Shown: positions 27,938-38,457 of the stretch, in pieces | Numbering within the stretch: the first letter of the stretch is position 1 | Layout: each line of letters opens with the position of its first letter | Assembly (NCBI RefSeq): GCF_000717175.1 | Contig: NZ_JNYD01000008.1 | Span: 124,001 to 188,000, forward strand | Reading direction: 5' to 3' | DNA: 64,000 bases | DNA from: Pseudonocardia autotrophica | GTDB taxonomy: Bacteria; Actinomycetota; Actinomycetes; Mycobacteriales; Pseudonocardiaceae | Notes under the pieces: model-generated | Databases searched by the model: none | What the model saw: the letters and a program-made list of their open reading frames with translations, nothing else | What the model was told of the DNA's origin: nothing | Program-made: the position numbers and the translations under genes

Positions 27938-28915
27938 TCAGCGGCCGACGGTGCGCTGCAGGTGCTCGGGGTAGCGATCGCCCGCGACACCGGCGCCGAC
28001 GGCGTCGAGCTCGGTGATCTCCTCGGGCGTGAGGTCCAGGGTCGCCGCCTCGACGTTCTGCTCCAGGTAGGTGCGGCGCTTGGTGCCCGGGATCGGCACG
28101 ACGTGCTCGCCCTTCGCCTGCACCCAGGCCAGCGCGAGCTGCCCGGCCGTGACGCCGCGCTTCTCCGCCAGCGCCTTCACGGTGTCGACGATCGCGAGGT
28201 TGGCGGACAGGTTCTCGGCGGAGAACCGCGGCAGCCCGCTGCGCATGTCCTTCTCGCCGAGCTGGGCCGCGGAGGTGATCGAGCCGGTCAGGAAGCCGCG
28301 GCCGAGCGGGGAGAAGGGCACGATGCCGATGCCCAGCTCCGCGCAGGTGGGCGCGATCTCCGCCTCGATGTCGCGGGTCCACAGCGACCACTCGCTCTGC
28401 AACGCGGTGACCGGGTGCACGGCGTGCGCGGCCCGGATCGTCGCCGCGCCCGCCTCCGAGATGCCGGCGTACCGGATCTTGCCCGCCGCGACGAGCTCGG
28501 CGAGCGCGCCCCACGTCTCCTCGATCGGCGTGTCCGGGTCGACGCGGTGCTGGTAGTAGAGGTCGATGTGGTCCACGCCGAGGCGGGCCAACGACTCGTC
28601 GCAGCACTGCTTGACGAAGGCGACGTCCCCGCGGGCGGCCTGGCCGCCGTCGGCGTCCCGGACGATCCCGAACTTGGTGGCGAGCACGACCTCGTCCCGG
28701 CGCCCGGCGATCGCCCGGCCGACGAGCTCCTCGTTGGCCCCGGCGCCGTAGACGTTCGCCGTGTCGAGCAGCGTGACGCCCAGGTCGAGCGCCCGGTGGA
28801 TCGTCGCGATCGACTCGGTCTCGTCCCCGGTGCCGTAGCTCTGGGACATGCCCATGCAGCCCAGCCCCTGGGCCGAGACGGTGAGGGCGCCGAGGGTCCG
28901 CGTTGGAAGCGTCAT
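27938..28915 (-). CDS. Aldo/keto reductase
   Basis: A 325-residue TIM-barrel NADPH oxidoreductase. The catalytic tetrad is present: Asp and Tyr in [15 protein letters not shown] near residue 52-57, Lys in VLATKFGIV near 83 and His in LYYQHRVDP near 122. Similar to the AKR13-type group acting on aldehydes. ATG 28915. Its promoter side contains the triple-palindrome element (28933-29036), only 17 bases from the start codon, so that element may influence its expression, unlike at the other two sites. Confidence 0.88.
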   Translation of the reverse strand: MTLPTRTLGALTVSAQGLGCMGMSQSYGTGDETESIATIHRALDLGVTLLDTANVYGAGANEELVGRAIAGRRDEVVLATKFGIVRDADGGQAARGDVAFVKQCCDESLARLGVDHIDLYYQHRVDPDTPIEETWGALAELVAAGKIRYAGISEAGAATIRAAHAVHPVTALQSEWSLWTRDIEAEIAPTCAELGIGIVPFSPLGRGFLTGSITSAAQLGEKDMRSGLPRFSAENLSANLAIVDTVKALAEKRGVTAGQLALAWVQAKGEHVVPIPGTKRRTYLEQNVEAATLDLTPEEITELDAVGAGVAGDRYPEHLQRTVGR

Positions 28916-28932
28916 GGCCCCAACCTACGCCA

Positions 28933-29036
28933 GCATTATGGAACCATAATGCGCGAATTCCCCCCGCTCCGAGCGCATTATGGTTCCATAACGCGCTCAG
29001 GGGCGGTCGGAATGCGCATTATGGTTCCACAATGCG
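28933..29036. repeat. Triple-palindrome element, copy II
   Basis: Copies at 28933-28952 (centre AA instead of TT, so inverted), 28971-28998 (arms extended to 13 bases, one mismatch) and 29015-29036. Centres are 42 and 41 bp apart. The spacers GAATTCCCCCCGCTCC and GGGGCGGTCGGAAT are again roughly inverted about the middle copy. It lies between the 3' end of ilvD and the 5' end of the aldo/keto reductase gene, both on the minus strand. Confidence 0.85.
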
Positions 29037-29048
29037 AACGGGAGAGGG

Positions 29049-30890
29049 TTACGGGACGTGCCGGACGGCACCCGTGTCGGCGCTGGTGGCCATGGCGGCG
29101 TAGGCGCGGAGGGCCTTCGAGACCACCCGGTCGCGGTCCTTCGGGGTCCACGGCCGCTCGCTCGCGTCCATCTTGGCGCGGCGCTCGGCGAGCACCTCGT
29201 CGTCGACCAGGACCTGCAGCGTCCGCTCGCGGACGTCGATGAGGATCCGGTCGCCGTCCTCGACCAGACCGATCGCGCCGCCGGCCGCGGCCTCGGGCGC
29301 GACGTGCCCGACCGAGATGCCGCTGGAGCCGCCGGAGAACCGCCCGTCCGTGACCAGCGCGCACTTCGCGCCCAGGCCCGCGCCCTTGAGGAACGCGGTC
29401 GGGTGCAGCATCTCCTGCATGCCCGGCCCGCCGGCGGGGCCCTCGTAGCGGACGACCAGGACGTCGCCCGGCTGGATCTGCTTGGTGAGGATGACCGACA
29501 CGGCCTCCTCCTGGCTCTCGACGACCCGCGCCGGGCCCTCGAACCGCCAGATGTCCTCGGGGATCCCGGCGGTCTTGATCACCGCGCCGCGCTCCGAGAG
29601 GTTTCCGCGCAGCACGGCCAGCCCGCCGTCCGCGGTGTAGGCGTGCGCCTTGTCGCGGATGCAGCCGCCGGCCGCGTCCGTGTCCAGCGACGACCAGCGG
29701 TTCTCCGTGGAGAACGCCTCGGTGGTCCGGACCCCGCCGGGCGCGGCGTGGTACAGCTCGACCGCGGTCTCCGAGGGCGACTCCGCGCGGATGTCCCACT
29801 CGGACAGCCACCGCGCCAGCGAGGGGGAGTGGACGGAGTGCACGCCCTCGTTGAGCAGCCCGGCCCGCCACAGCTCGCCCAGGATGGCGGGGATGCCGCC
29901 GGCCCGGTGGACGTCCTCCATGTGGTAGTCCGAGTTCGGCGAGACCTTGGCCAGGCAGGGCACCCGGCGGGAGATCGCGTCGATGTCGGCGAGCGAGAAG
30001 TCGATCTCGCCCTCCTGCGCCGCCGCGAGGATGTGCAGCACCGTGTTGGTGGAGCCGCCCATCGCGACGTCGAGCGCCATGGCGTTCTCGAACGCCTCGC
30101 GGGTGGCGATGTTGCGCGGGAGCGCGGAGGAGTCGTCCTGCTCGTACCAACGCTTCGCCAGGGCCATCACGGTTCGGCCGGCCTCGAGGAACAGCTCGCG
30201 GCGGGCGGCGTGGGTGGCCAGGGTCGACCCGTTGCCGGGCAGCGAGAGGCCGAGGGCCTCGGTGAGGCAGTTCATGGAGTTCGCGGTGAACATGCCGGAG
30301 CAGGAACCGCAGGTCGGACAGGCGGAGCGCTCGACGATGGACAGCCCGTCCTCGTCGACCGCCGACGACGCCGACGCCGAGATCGCCGTGATCAGGTCGG
30401 TGGGCGCGTGCGCCACCCCGTCGACGACGACGGCCTTGCCGGCCTCCATCGGCCCGCCGGACACGAACACCGTGGGGATGTTCAGCCGCATGGCGGCGTT
30501 GAGCATGCCCGGGGTGATCTTGTCGCAGTTCGAGATGCAGACGAGCGCGTCGGCCGCGTGCCCGTTGACCATGTACTCGACGGCGTCGGAGATGATCTCG
30601 CGGGAGGGCAGCGAGTAGAGCATGCCGCCGTGCCCCATCGCGATGCCGTCGTCGACCGCGATGGTGTTGAACTCGCGCGGCACGCCCCCGGCCTCGCGGA
30701 TGGCCGAGGCGACGAGGTCGCCGAGGTCCTTGAGGTGCACGTGCCCCGGCACGAACTGGGTGTAGGAGTTGGCGATCGCGACGATCGGCTTGCCGAAGTC
30801 GTCGTCGCCCATGCCGGTGGCGCGCCACAGGGAGCGGGCACCGGCGGCGTTGCGGCCGTGCGTGGTGACTCTCGAACGGAGGGCCGGCAT
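29049..30890 (-). CDS. ilvD: Dihydroxy-acid dehydratase
   Basis: A 613-residue Fe-S dehydratase making the 2-keto acids of valine and isoleucine from the dihydroxy acids produced by IlvC. Cluster cysteines in [10 protein letters not shown] near residue 125 and [19 protein letters not shown] near 195; catalytic [26 protein letters not shown] region near 520 (written as FLKGAGLG then TDGRFSGG). ATG 30890 has AAAGGA upstream. Transcribed away from ilvBNC and following the PH-domain gene by 5 bases, so it is probably co-transcribed with that gene. Confidence 0.95.
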   Translation of the reverse strand: MPALRSRVTTHGRNAAGARSLWRATGMGDDDFGKPIVAIANSYTQFVPGHVHLKDLGDLVASAIREAGGVPREFNTIAVDDGIAMGHGGMLYSLPSREIISDAVEYMVNGHAADALVCISNCDKITPGMLNAAMRLNIPTVFVSGGPMEAGKAVVVDGVAHAPTDLITAISASASSAVDEDGLSIVERSACPTCGSCSGMFTANSMNCLTEALGLSLPGNGSTLATHAARRELFLEAGRTVMALAKRWYEQDDSSALPRNIATREAFENAMALDVAMGGSTNTVLHILAAAQEGEIDFSLADIDAISRRVPCLAKVSPNSDYHMEDVHRAGGIPAILGELWRAGLLNEGVHSVHSPSLARWLSEWDIRAESPSETAVELYHAAPGGVRTTEAFSTENRWSSLDTDAAGGCIRDKAHAYTADGGLAVLRGNLSERGAVIKTAGIPEDIWRFEGPARVVESQEEAVSVILTKQIQPGDVLVVRYEGPAGGPGMQEMLHPTAFLKGAGLGAKCALVTDGRFSGGSSGISVGHVAPEAAAGGAIGLVEDGDRILIDVRERTLQVLVDDEVLAERRAKMDASERPWTPKDRDRVVSKALRAYAAMATSADTGAVRHVP

Positions 30891-30895
30891 CGGGG

Positions 30896-31399
30896 TCAGG
30901 TCCTTTCGGGGGTCGACGGGGGCTCCGGCGTCGGAGCCCCCGCCTGTGCCGGATCGGGCAGCCTGCCGCCGGAGACGGCGGCCAGTACGGGGAGGTCGCG
31001 GACGTGGACGGTCGGCAGCGGTAGCTCGGTCCCGTCCGTCAGCACCGCGCTGACCCGGGATTTCTTGCCCAGTCGCAGCGAGCTGATCTCCGTCCACGGT
31101 ACGCGCCGCGACGAGAACGGACGACGAGCGGTGACGGACTCGGCGTCGACGACCGTGCGCACCCGCACGATCCAGTACGAGAACGCGAGCGGCAGCACGT
31201 AGACCAGCCACAGCCAGGGCGCCCCGAACGCGAACGGGATCGCGGCCACCAGGAAGAAGGCGGCGCCGGCGAGCGCGAGCGGCGAGCGACGGAAGGACAG
31301 CCGCGTCGGGACCGCCCGCGGGGGCAGCCTGTCGGTCGAGGCGACGTGCCCCTCCGCGATGCCGGGTCTGCTGGTGTGCTCTGCGCTCACGTCCCCCAT
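30896..31399 (-). CDS. PH-domain membrane protein (CFP-6/Rv3004-like)
   Basis: A 167-residue protein. After a polar N-terminus there are two adjacent hydrophobic segments ([18 protein letters not shown] and [17 protein letters not shown]), then a bacterial PH-like domain ([37 protein letters not shown]). The function is not known. It is divergent from ilvB and upstream of ilvD with a 5-base gap. Rv3004 (cfp6) holds the same place in M. tuberculosis. ATG 31399 was chosen since upstream in-frame starts run into the ilvB promoter region. Confidence 0.72.
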   Translation of the reverse strand: MGDVSAEHTSRPGIAEGHVASTDRLPPRAVPTRLSFRRSPLALAGAAFFLVAAIPFAFGAPWLWLVYVLPLAFSYWIVRVRTVVDAESVTARRPFSSRRVPWTEISSLRLGKKSRVSAVLTDGTELPLPTVHVRDLPVLAAVSGGRLPDPAQAGAPTPEPPSTPERT

Positions 31400-31499
31400 G
31401 GTCGCACCTCGCACCGACACTCCACGCGCCGTCCCGAAGCCGCTGCCGGTGCCGGTCCTGCTGTCGGTCCCACGATCCGGGACCCCGCGTCCCAGCCGG

Positions 31500-31530
31500 T
31501 TGACGCCCTCTCCCGCGCGCGTGTTAACGT
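31500..31530 (+). promoter_or_regulatory. Promoter of the ilvB leader
   Basis: TTGACG at 31500-31505 and TTAACG/TAACGT at 31524-31530 (18-19 bp spacing). The -10 ends 7 bases before the leader-peptide ATG at 31538, so the leader peptide would be translated from the very 5' end of the message. Confidence 0.65.
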
Positions 31531-31537
31531 CGTCGCC

Positions 31538-31585
31538 ATGTCCGCCCTCCGAATTCTCGTACTTCCCAGGCGCGTCCACGCCTGA
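31538..31585 (+). CDS. ilvB leader peptide
   Basis: A 15-residue peptide, MSALRILVLPRRVHA. Six of its first nine codons after Met-Ser-Ala cover Leu, Ile, Leu, Val and Leu, the products of the pathway. It is leaderless, followed by hairpins and a T-run before ilvB. Ribosome stalling at these codons when branched-chain aminoacyl-tRNAs are scarce would favour read-through into ilvBNC, as in classical attenuation and as known upstream of ilvB in corynebacteria. Confidence 0.8.
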   Translation: MSALRILVLPRRVHA

Positions 31586-31655
31586 GTAGCTCCCGAGTAC
31601 TCGGACCACGACGCGCCACCCTCGTCACGCCTGGCCCAGGCGGCGGGGGTTTTTT
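31569..31655 (+). terminator. ilvB transcription attenuator
   Basis: Competing stems can be traced by eye. GGCGCGTC (31569-31576) can pair with GACGCGCC (31610-31617); CCGAGTACTCGG (31593-31604) is a pause hairpin; the terminator pairs ACCCTCGTC (31618-31626) with GGCGGGGGT (31642-31650), with two G-U pairs and an inner GCCTGG/CCAGGC stem, followed by T6. Stalling in the leader ORF would free the 31610 segment and change the fold. The terminator is just 64 bases before ilvB. Confidence 0.75.
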
Positions 31656-31718
31656 CATGTCCAGGGCGCACCCGACACCACCGAGATCATCGGCACCGAC
31701 AGCAGCGAGGCAGCGCAG

Positions 31719-33660
31719 ATGACCACCGCCACGCCCCGTCCCGGCACCCCGGGACCCAAACCGGCACCGCCGCCGGGACGCGCAGGAGTGCCCGCGGGCC
31801 GCCAGAACGGCGCCCCCGGCCAGCGTCCCGACGTCGTGCCCGGGCCGCGATCCGGCCCGGAGCAGGTGACCGGAGCCCAGTCCCTCGTGCGTTCGCTCGA
31901 GTCGATCGGGTGCGACACGGTCTTCGGCATCCCCGGCGGGGCGATCCTGCCGGCCTACGACCCGCTGCTCGACTCGACGAGCGTGCGGCACGTCCTCGTC
32001 CGGCACGAGCAGGGCGCGGGACACGCGGCCACCGGGTACGCGCAGGCCACCGGCAAGGTCGGGGTCTGCATGGCGACGTCGGGCCCCGGTGCGACCAACC
32101 TGATCACCCCGCTCGCCGACGCGCACATGGACTCCGTCCCCGTCGTGGCCATCACGGGCCAGGTGGCCCGGCCGCTGATCGGTACGGACGCGTTCCAGGA
32201 GGCCGACATCACCGGCATCACCATGCCGGTGACCAAGCACAACATGCTGGTGACCGACGCCGCGGAGATCCCGCGGGCGATCGCCGAGGCGTTCCACCTG
32301 GCCGCCACGGGCCGACCCGGCCCGGTGCTGGTGGACATCTCCAAGGACGCGCTGCAGGCCCGGACGACCTTCTCGTGGCCGCCGGAGCTCAAGCTGCCGG
32401 GCTACCGGCCGACCACCCGGCCGCACGGCAAGCAGATCCGGGAGGCGGCCCGGCTCATCGCGGCCGCCCGCAAGCCGGTGCTCTACGTCGGCGGCGGCGT
32501 GCTCAAGGCCGAGGCCTCGGCCGAGCTGCGCGAGCTCGCCGAGCTGACGAACATCCCGGTCGTCACCACGCTGATGGCGCGCGGGGCGTTCCCGGACAGC
32601 CACCCGCAGCACGTCGGCATGCCCGGCATGCACGGCACGGTCTCGGCGGTCGGCGCGATGCAGAAGTCGGACCTGCTCGTCGCCCTCGGCGCCCGGTTCG
32701 ACGACCGGGTCACCGGCCAGCTGGCGAGCTTCGCCCCCGACGCGAAGATCGTCCACGCGGACATCGACCCGGCCGAGATCAGCAAGAACCGGCGGGCGGA
32801 CGTCCCGATCGTCGGCGACTGCAAGGAGATCCTCACCGAGCTGATCGAGGCCGTGCGGGCCGAGCGCGAGAACCACGTGGCCGACCTGTCGGCCTGGTGG
32901 GGGCAGCTCGACCACTGGCGCACCACCTTCCCGCTCGGCTACGACTGGCCGGACGACGGCTCGCTGTCGCCGCAGTACGTCATCGAGCGGATCGGCGCGA
33001 TCGCCGGCCCGGAGGCGCTGTACGCCGCGGGCGTCGGCCAGCACCAGATGTGGGCGGCGCAGTTCGTCAAGTACGAGAACCCGCGCACCTGGCTCAACTC
33101 CGGCGGCCTCGGGACCATGGGCTACGCGGTCCCCGCGGCCATGGGCGCCAAGACCGGCGCGCCGGACAAGGTCGTGTGGGCCATCGACGGCGACGGCTGC
33201 TTCCAGATGACCAACCAGGAGCTCGCCACCTGTGCGATCGAGGGCATCCCGATCAAGGTCGCCGTGATCAACAACGGCAACCTCGGCATGGTCCGGCAGT
33301 GGCAGACGCTCTTCTACTCGGAGCGCTACTCCAACACCGACCTCGGCACGCACAAGCACCGCATCCCCGACTTCACGCTCCTCGCCGAGGCGATGGGCTG
33401 CGTCGGGCTGCGCGCCGAGTCGAAGGACGACGTCGACCGGGTCATCCGGCAGGCGATGGAGATCAACGACCAGCCCGTCGTCATCGACTTCACGGTCGGT
33501 GCGGACGCGCAGGTCTGGCCGATGGTCGCAGCCGGCACCGGCAACGACGAGGTCATGGCGGCCCGCAACATCCGCCCGCTGTTCGAGGGCGACGAGCTGT
33601 CCGCCGGCGTCGACGAGGTCAGCGAGGTCACCGAGCGGGCTCTGGAGGACGGGGCGTCCG

Positions 33661-33668
<8 letters not shown>
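31719..33668 (+). CDS. ilvB: Acetolactate synthase, large (catalytic) subunit
   Basis: A 649-residue ThDP enzyme, first common step of valine, leucine and isoleucine synthesis. Catalytic Glu in [15 protein letters not shown] near residue 95; ThDP motif [13 protein letters not shown] near 490 and [17 protein letters not shown] region [15 protein letters not shown]. The first 45 residues are Pro/Gly-rich and not part of the fold. ATG 31719 has no strong ribosome site, but no better start is visible. It overlaps ilvN by 8 bases. Governed by the attenuator upstream. Confidence 0.95.
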
Positions 33669-35251
<1,583 letters not shown>

Positions 35252-35255
35252 CCCC

Positions 35256-35295
35256 GTGAGCGGCAACTGCCCCTAGAGGGGCACCTGCCGCTCAC
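35256..35295. terminator. 40-bp near-palindrome after ilvC
   Basis: Left end GTGAGCGGCAACTGCCCCTA and right half its reverse complement except for an internal 2-base pair mismatch; preceded by CCCC. Same length, ends (GTGAG..GGCAA) and CCCC flank as the palindrome at 27893-27932, so both belong to one repeated terminator family. Confidence 0.75.
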
Positions 35296-35439
35296 TACCC
35301 CACCTGACCTGCGGTTCCGGCGGCGTCCTCGCGTGAGCGGGGGCGCCGCCGTCGTGTGTCGGCGCTCGCTCGCGGAAGAGGACGGGCCCCGGCGGCGTTG
35401 ACACGTGGGTCTGTGCCCGCCGGACGAGAGGTGCCCGCC

Positions 35440-36432
35440 GTGTCCCTGCCCCTGCCGCTGTCGATCCTCGACCTCGCCACCGTCTCCGAGGGCGAGTCCG
35501 TCCGGGAGGGCCTGGACGCGAGCACCAGGCTGGCGCAGCGCGCGGAGCAGTGGGGCTTCCGGCGCATCTGGTACGCCGAGCACCACAACATGCGCTCGAT
35601 CGCCTCGTCGGCGACCAGCGTGCTCATCGCCCACGTCGCCGCGCACACCGAGCGGATCACCCTCGGCGCCGGCGGCGTGATGCTGCCCAACCACTCGCCG
35701 CTGCAGGTCGCCGAGCAGTTCGGCACCCTCGCCGAGCTCCACCCCGGTCGCATCGAGCTGGGCCTGGGCCGCGCGCCCGGCACCGACCAGGAGACCTTCC
35801 GCGCCCTGCGCCGGGACCCGACGGCGTCGGAGCGCTTCCCGCAGGACGTCCAGGAGCTGCAGGCCTTCCTCGGCGACACCAGCCTGGTCCCGAACGTGAA
35901 CGCCTACCCGGGCCGCGGCACCGGCGTCCCGCTGTCGATCCTCGGCTCTTCCCTCTACGGCGCGCAGGTCGCCGCGCTGCTCGGGCTGCCCTACGTGTTC
36001 GCCTCGCACTTCGCGCCCGAGGCGCTTCAGCAGGCGGTCGCGCTCTACCGGCAGGAGTTCCGCCCGTCGGCGCAGCTCGCCGAGCCGCACGTGATGGCCG
36101 GCGTGAACGTCATCGCCGCGGACTCGACGGAGGAGGCGGAGACCCTGCGCCGGGCCGTGCAGCGCCAGCGCGTGCGGCTCTTCTACAGCCGCGGCGGCCG
36201 GAAGCTCACCGACGAGGAGGCCGAGGCCGTGCTCGACACCCACGCGGGCGAGCAGATCCGGTCGATGACCCGCTACACCGCCGTCGGCACGCCGGACGTC
36301 GTCGCGAAGTACCTCGAGGACTTCGCCGCCACGGCGGACGCCGACGAGCTCATCGTGGCCGGCCCCGCCGCCGACCGCGAGAGCTGGTGGCGCAGCTGGG
36401 AGCTGCTCGCCGACAAGGTCCAGGGCGCCTGA
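35440..36432 (+). CDS. Luciferase-like (LLM class) flavin-dependent oxidoreductase
   Basis: A 330-residue F420/FMN-type TIM-barrel protein: [14 protein letters not shown] at the N-terminus, WYAEHHNM near residue 45 and [15 protein letters not shown] near 110 place it in the YhbW/MsnO8-like group. It would oxidise an unknown small molecule with reduced flavin or F420. GTG 35440 follows GAGAGG by 8 bases; GTG 35431 is an in-frame alternative. It stands alone between ilvC and serA and does not belong to the conserved amino acid block. Confidence 0.82.
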   Translation: MSLPLPLSILDLATVSEGESVREGLDASTRLAQRAEQWGFRRIWYAEHHNMRSIASSATSVLIAHVAAHTERITLGAGGVMLPNHSPLQVAEQFGTLAELHPGRIELGLGRAPGTDQETFRALRRDPTASERFPQDVQELQAFLGDTSLVPNVNAYPGRGTGVPLSILGSSLYGAQVAALLGLPYVFASHFAPEALQQAVALYRQEFRPSAQLAEPHVMAGVNVIAADSTEEAETLRRAVQRQRVRLFYSRGGRKLTDEEAEAVLDTHAGEQIRSMTRYTAVGTPDVVAKYLEDFAATADADELIVAGPAADRESWWRSWELLADKVQGA

Positions 36433-36524
36433 GCCGTGTCCGGTTCGGCACTTTTCACCGGCTCGTGACCCGGAAGTGGTATCAGCGGACCTACGCCGGG
36501 GGTCGTCCTGTCGGACCGTCCACC

Positions 36525-36530
36525 TAGAAT
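36525..36530 (+). promoter_or_regulatory. -10 box of serA
   Basis: TAGAAT, a good TANNNT match 54 bases before the chosen serA start. The -35 is weak (around GTCCTG, 36505). Confidence 0.4.
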
Positions 36531-36583
36531 CGACGTCGGTCCGAGTCCTGCCCGCCCCTTGATCCGTGGAGCATCGCGTCGCC

Positions 36584-38191
36584 GTGAGTACCGCAGCCGC
36601 CACCCGTCCCGTCGTCCTGCTCGCGGAGAAGCTCGCGCCCTCCGCGGTCGAGATGCTGGGAACGGACGTCGAGATCCGTCATGTCGACGGCACGGACCGC
36701 CCCGCCCTGCTCGAGGCGATCGCCGACGCCGACGCCCTGCTCGTCCGCTCCGCCACCAAGGTGGACGCGGAGGCGCTGGCCGCGTCGACCCGGCTGAAGG
36801 TCGTCGCGCGCGCCGGGGTCGGCCTGGACAACGTCGACGTGCCCGCCGCCACCGCGCGCGGCGTCATGGTCGTCAACGCGCCGACCTCCAACATCGTCTC
36901 CGCCGCCGAGCACGCCATCGCGCTGCTGCTCGCCACCGCGCGGCACATCCCGCCGGCCGACGCCAGTCTGCGCCAGGGCCAGTGGAAGCGCAGCCAGTTC
37001 GGCGGCGTCGAGCTGCAGGGCAAGACCGTCGGCGTGGTCGGCCTCGGCAAGATCGGCCAGCTCGTGGCGCAGCGCCTCGCGGCGTTCGACGTCCGGCTCG
37101 TCGCCTACGACCCGTACGTCGCCCCGGCGCGCGCCGCCCAGCTGGGCATCGAGCTGCTGTCGCTCGAGGACGTGCTGCGCGTGTCGGACTTCATCACGAT
37201 CCACCTGCCGAAGACCCCCGAGACCCTGGGCCTGATCGGCAAGGACCAGCTCGCGCTGACCAAGCCGGGCGTCATCATCGTCAACGCCGCGCGCGGCGGC
37301 CTGATCGACGAGGACGCGCTGGCCGAGGCGGTCCGCTCCGGGCAGGTCGGCGGCGCGGGGATCGACGTCTACGTCTCCGAGCCCACCACGTCCAGCCCGC
37401 TGTTCGAGCTGGAGAACATCACCGTCACCCCGCACCTCGGGGCGTCGACGGCCGAGGCGCAGGACCGCGCGGGCACGGACGTCGCGAAGTCGGTGCAGCT
37501 CGCCCTGGCCGGCGAGTTCGTACCCGACGCCGTGAACGTGCAGATCAACGGGGCGGTCGGCGAGGAGGTCCGGCCCTGGCTGCCGCTGGTGCAGAAGCTG
37601 GGCACCGTGCTCTACGCCGTCGCCGGTCGGCTGCCCACCTCGGTCACGGTCGACGTCGCCGGCGAGCTCGCCTCCGAGGACGTCTCGGTGCTCTCGCTGG
37701 CCGCCCTGCGTGGCGTGTTCACCCACGTCGTCGAGGACCAGGTCACGTTCGTCAACGTCCCGGCGCTGGCCGCGGACCGCGGCGTCTCGGTCGAGCTGAC
37801 CACGGCCCCGGAGAGCGAGAACCACCGCTCGGTCGTGCAGCTGCGCGCCGCGATGCCCGACGGCGAGGCCATCACCGTCTCCGGCACGCTCACCGGCCGC
37901 GCCCAGGTCGAGAAGCTGGTCGAGGTCAACGGCCGGCACTTCGACCTGCGCGCCGAGGGCGAGGTCCTGCTCCTCGAGTACGCCGACCGCCCGGGCGTGA
38001 TGGGCCGCGTCGGCTCGCTGCTCGGCGAGGCCGCGGTCAACATCGAGGCCGCGCAGATCAGCCAGACCACCGACGGGACGGACGCGATCATGCTGCTCCG
38101 CGTCGACCGCGCGGTCGACCCGGGCGTGCTCGAGCCGATCGGCGCCTCGGTCGGTGCCCGCACCACGCGCCTGATCAGCTTCGAGGACTGA
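36584..38191 (+). CDS. serA: D-3-phosphoglycerate dehydrogenase (type I)
   Basis: A 535-residue enzyme for the first step of serine synthesis. NAD motif VGVVGLGKIGQLVAQRL near residue 145; Arg in VNAARGGLIDE, Glu and His in TVTPHLGASTAEAQ; then the intervening (ASB) domain typical of mycobacterial SerA (ALRGVFTHVVEDQVTFVN) and a C-terminal ACT domain (LLEYADRPGVMGRVGSLL) that senses serine. GTG 36584 is chosen by comparison with M. tuberculosis SerA; GTG 36566 would add six residues. Two terminator hairpins follow. Confidence 0.94.
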   Translation: MSTAAATRPVVLLAEKLAPSAVEMLGTDVEIRHVDGTDRPALLEAIADADALLVRSATKVDAEALAASTRLKVVARAGVGLDNVDVPAATARGVMVVNAPTSNIVSAAEHAIALLLATARHIPPADASLRQGQWKRSQFGGVELQGKTVGVVGLGKIGQLVAQRLAAFDVRLVAYDPYVAPARAAQLGIELLSLEDVLRVSDFITIHLPKTPETLGLIGKDQLALTKPGVIIVNAARGGLIDEDALAEAVRSGQVGGAGIDVYVSEPTTSSPLFELENITVTPHLGASTAEAQDRAGTDVAKSVQLALAGEFVPDAVNVQINGAVGEEVRPWLPLVQKLGTVLYAVAGRLPTSVTVDVAGELASEDVSVLSLAALRGVFTHVVEDQVTFVNVPALAADRGVSVELTTAPESENHRSVVQLRAAMPDGEAITVSGTLTGRAQVEKLVEVNGRHFDLRAEGEVLLLEYADRPGVMGRVGSLLGEAAVNIEAAQISQTTDGTDAIMLLRVDRAVDPGVLEPIGASVGARTTRLISFED

Positions 38192-38206
38192 CCCACACCT
38201 GAACGG

Positions 38207-38245
38207 ACGGCACTCTCGCTCACGAGGAACGAGCGAGAGTGCCGT
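38207..38245 (+). terminator. Terminator 1 after serA
   Basis: Arms ACGGCACTCTCGCTC and GAGCGAGAGTGCCGT pair perfectly (15 bp), with a 9-base loop. Arm sequence shared with the hairpin at 5932-5978. Confidence 0.8.
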
Positions 38246-38253
38246 TCGTGTAT

Positions 38254-38286
38254 GCGGACCCGCTCACTCCTCGTGAGAGGGTCCGC
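38254..38286 (+). terminator. Terminator 2 after serA
   Basis: Arms GCGGACCC and GGGTCCGC with an inner CTCAC/GTGAG stem, 8 bases after terminator 1. Tandem hairpins give a firm boundary before the protease gene. Confidence 0.7.
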
Positions 38287-38457
38287 CGTTCCTGCGTCCG
38301 GGGACCGTCAAGCGGGCCGCTCTTGATCACACCCGCCCGTGTACGAAGCGCTCACCCGATGCGGTGCGCACCTGTCGGATCCGCGATCACCCAGCGTCGG
38401 CAGATCTAGGTTCTGCTCCGCCGCACCGCGTCCGCCGGTCGGTGGGAGGGGTGGTCG

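Noticed and set aside
36465..36527. A 20-codon frame (VTRKWYQRTYAGGRPVGPST) before serA as a leader peptide
   Set aside because: No serine codon run, no terminator after it, and the better -10 box lies downstream of most of it.
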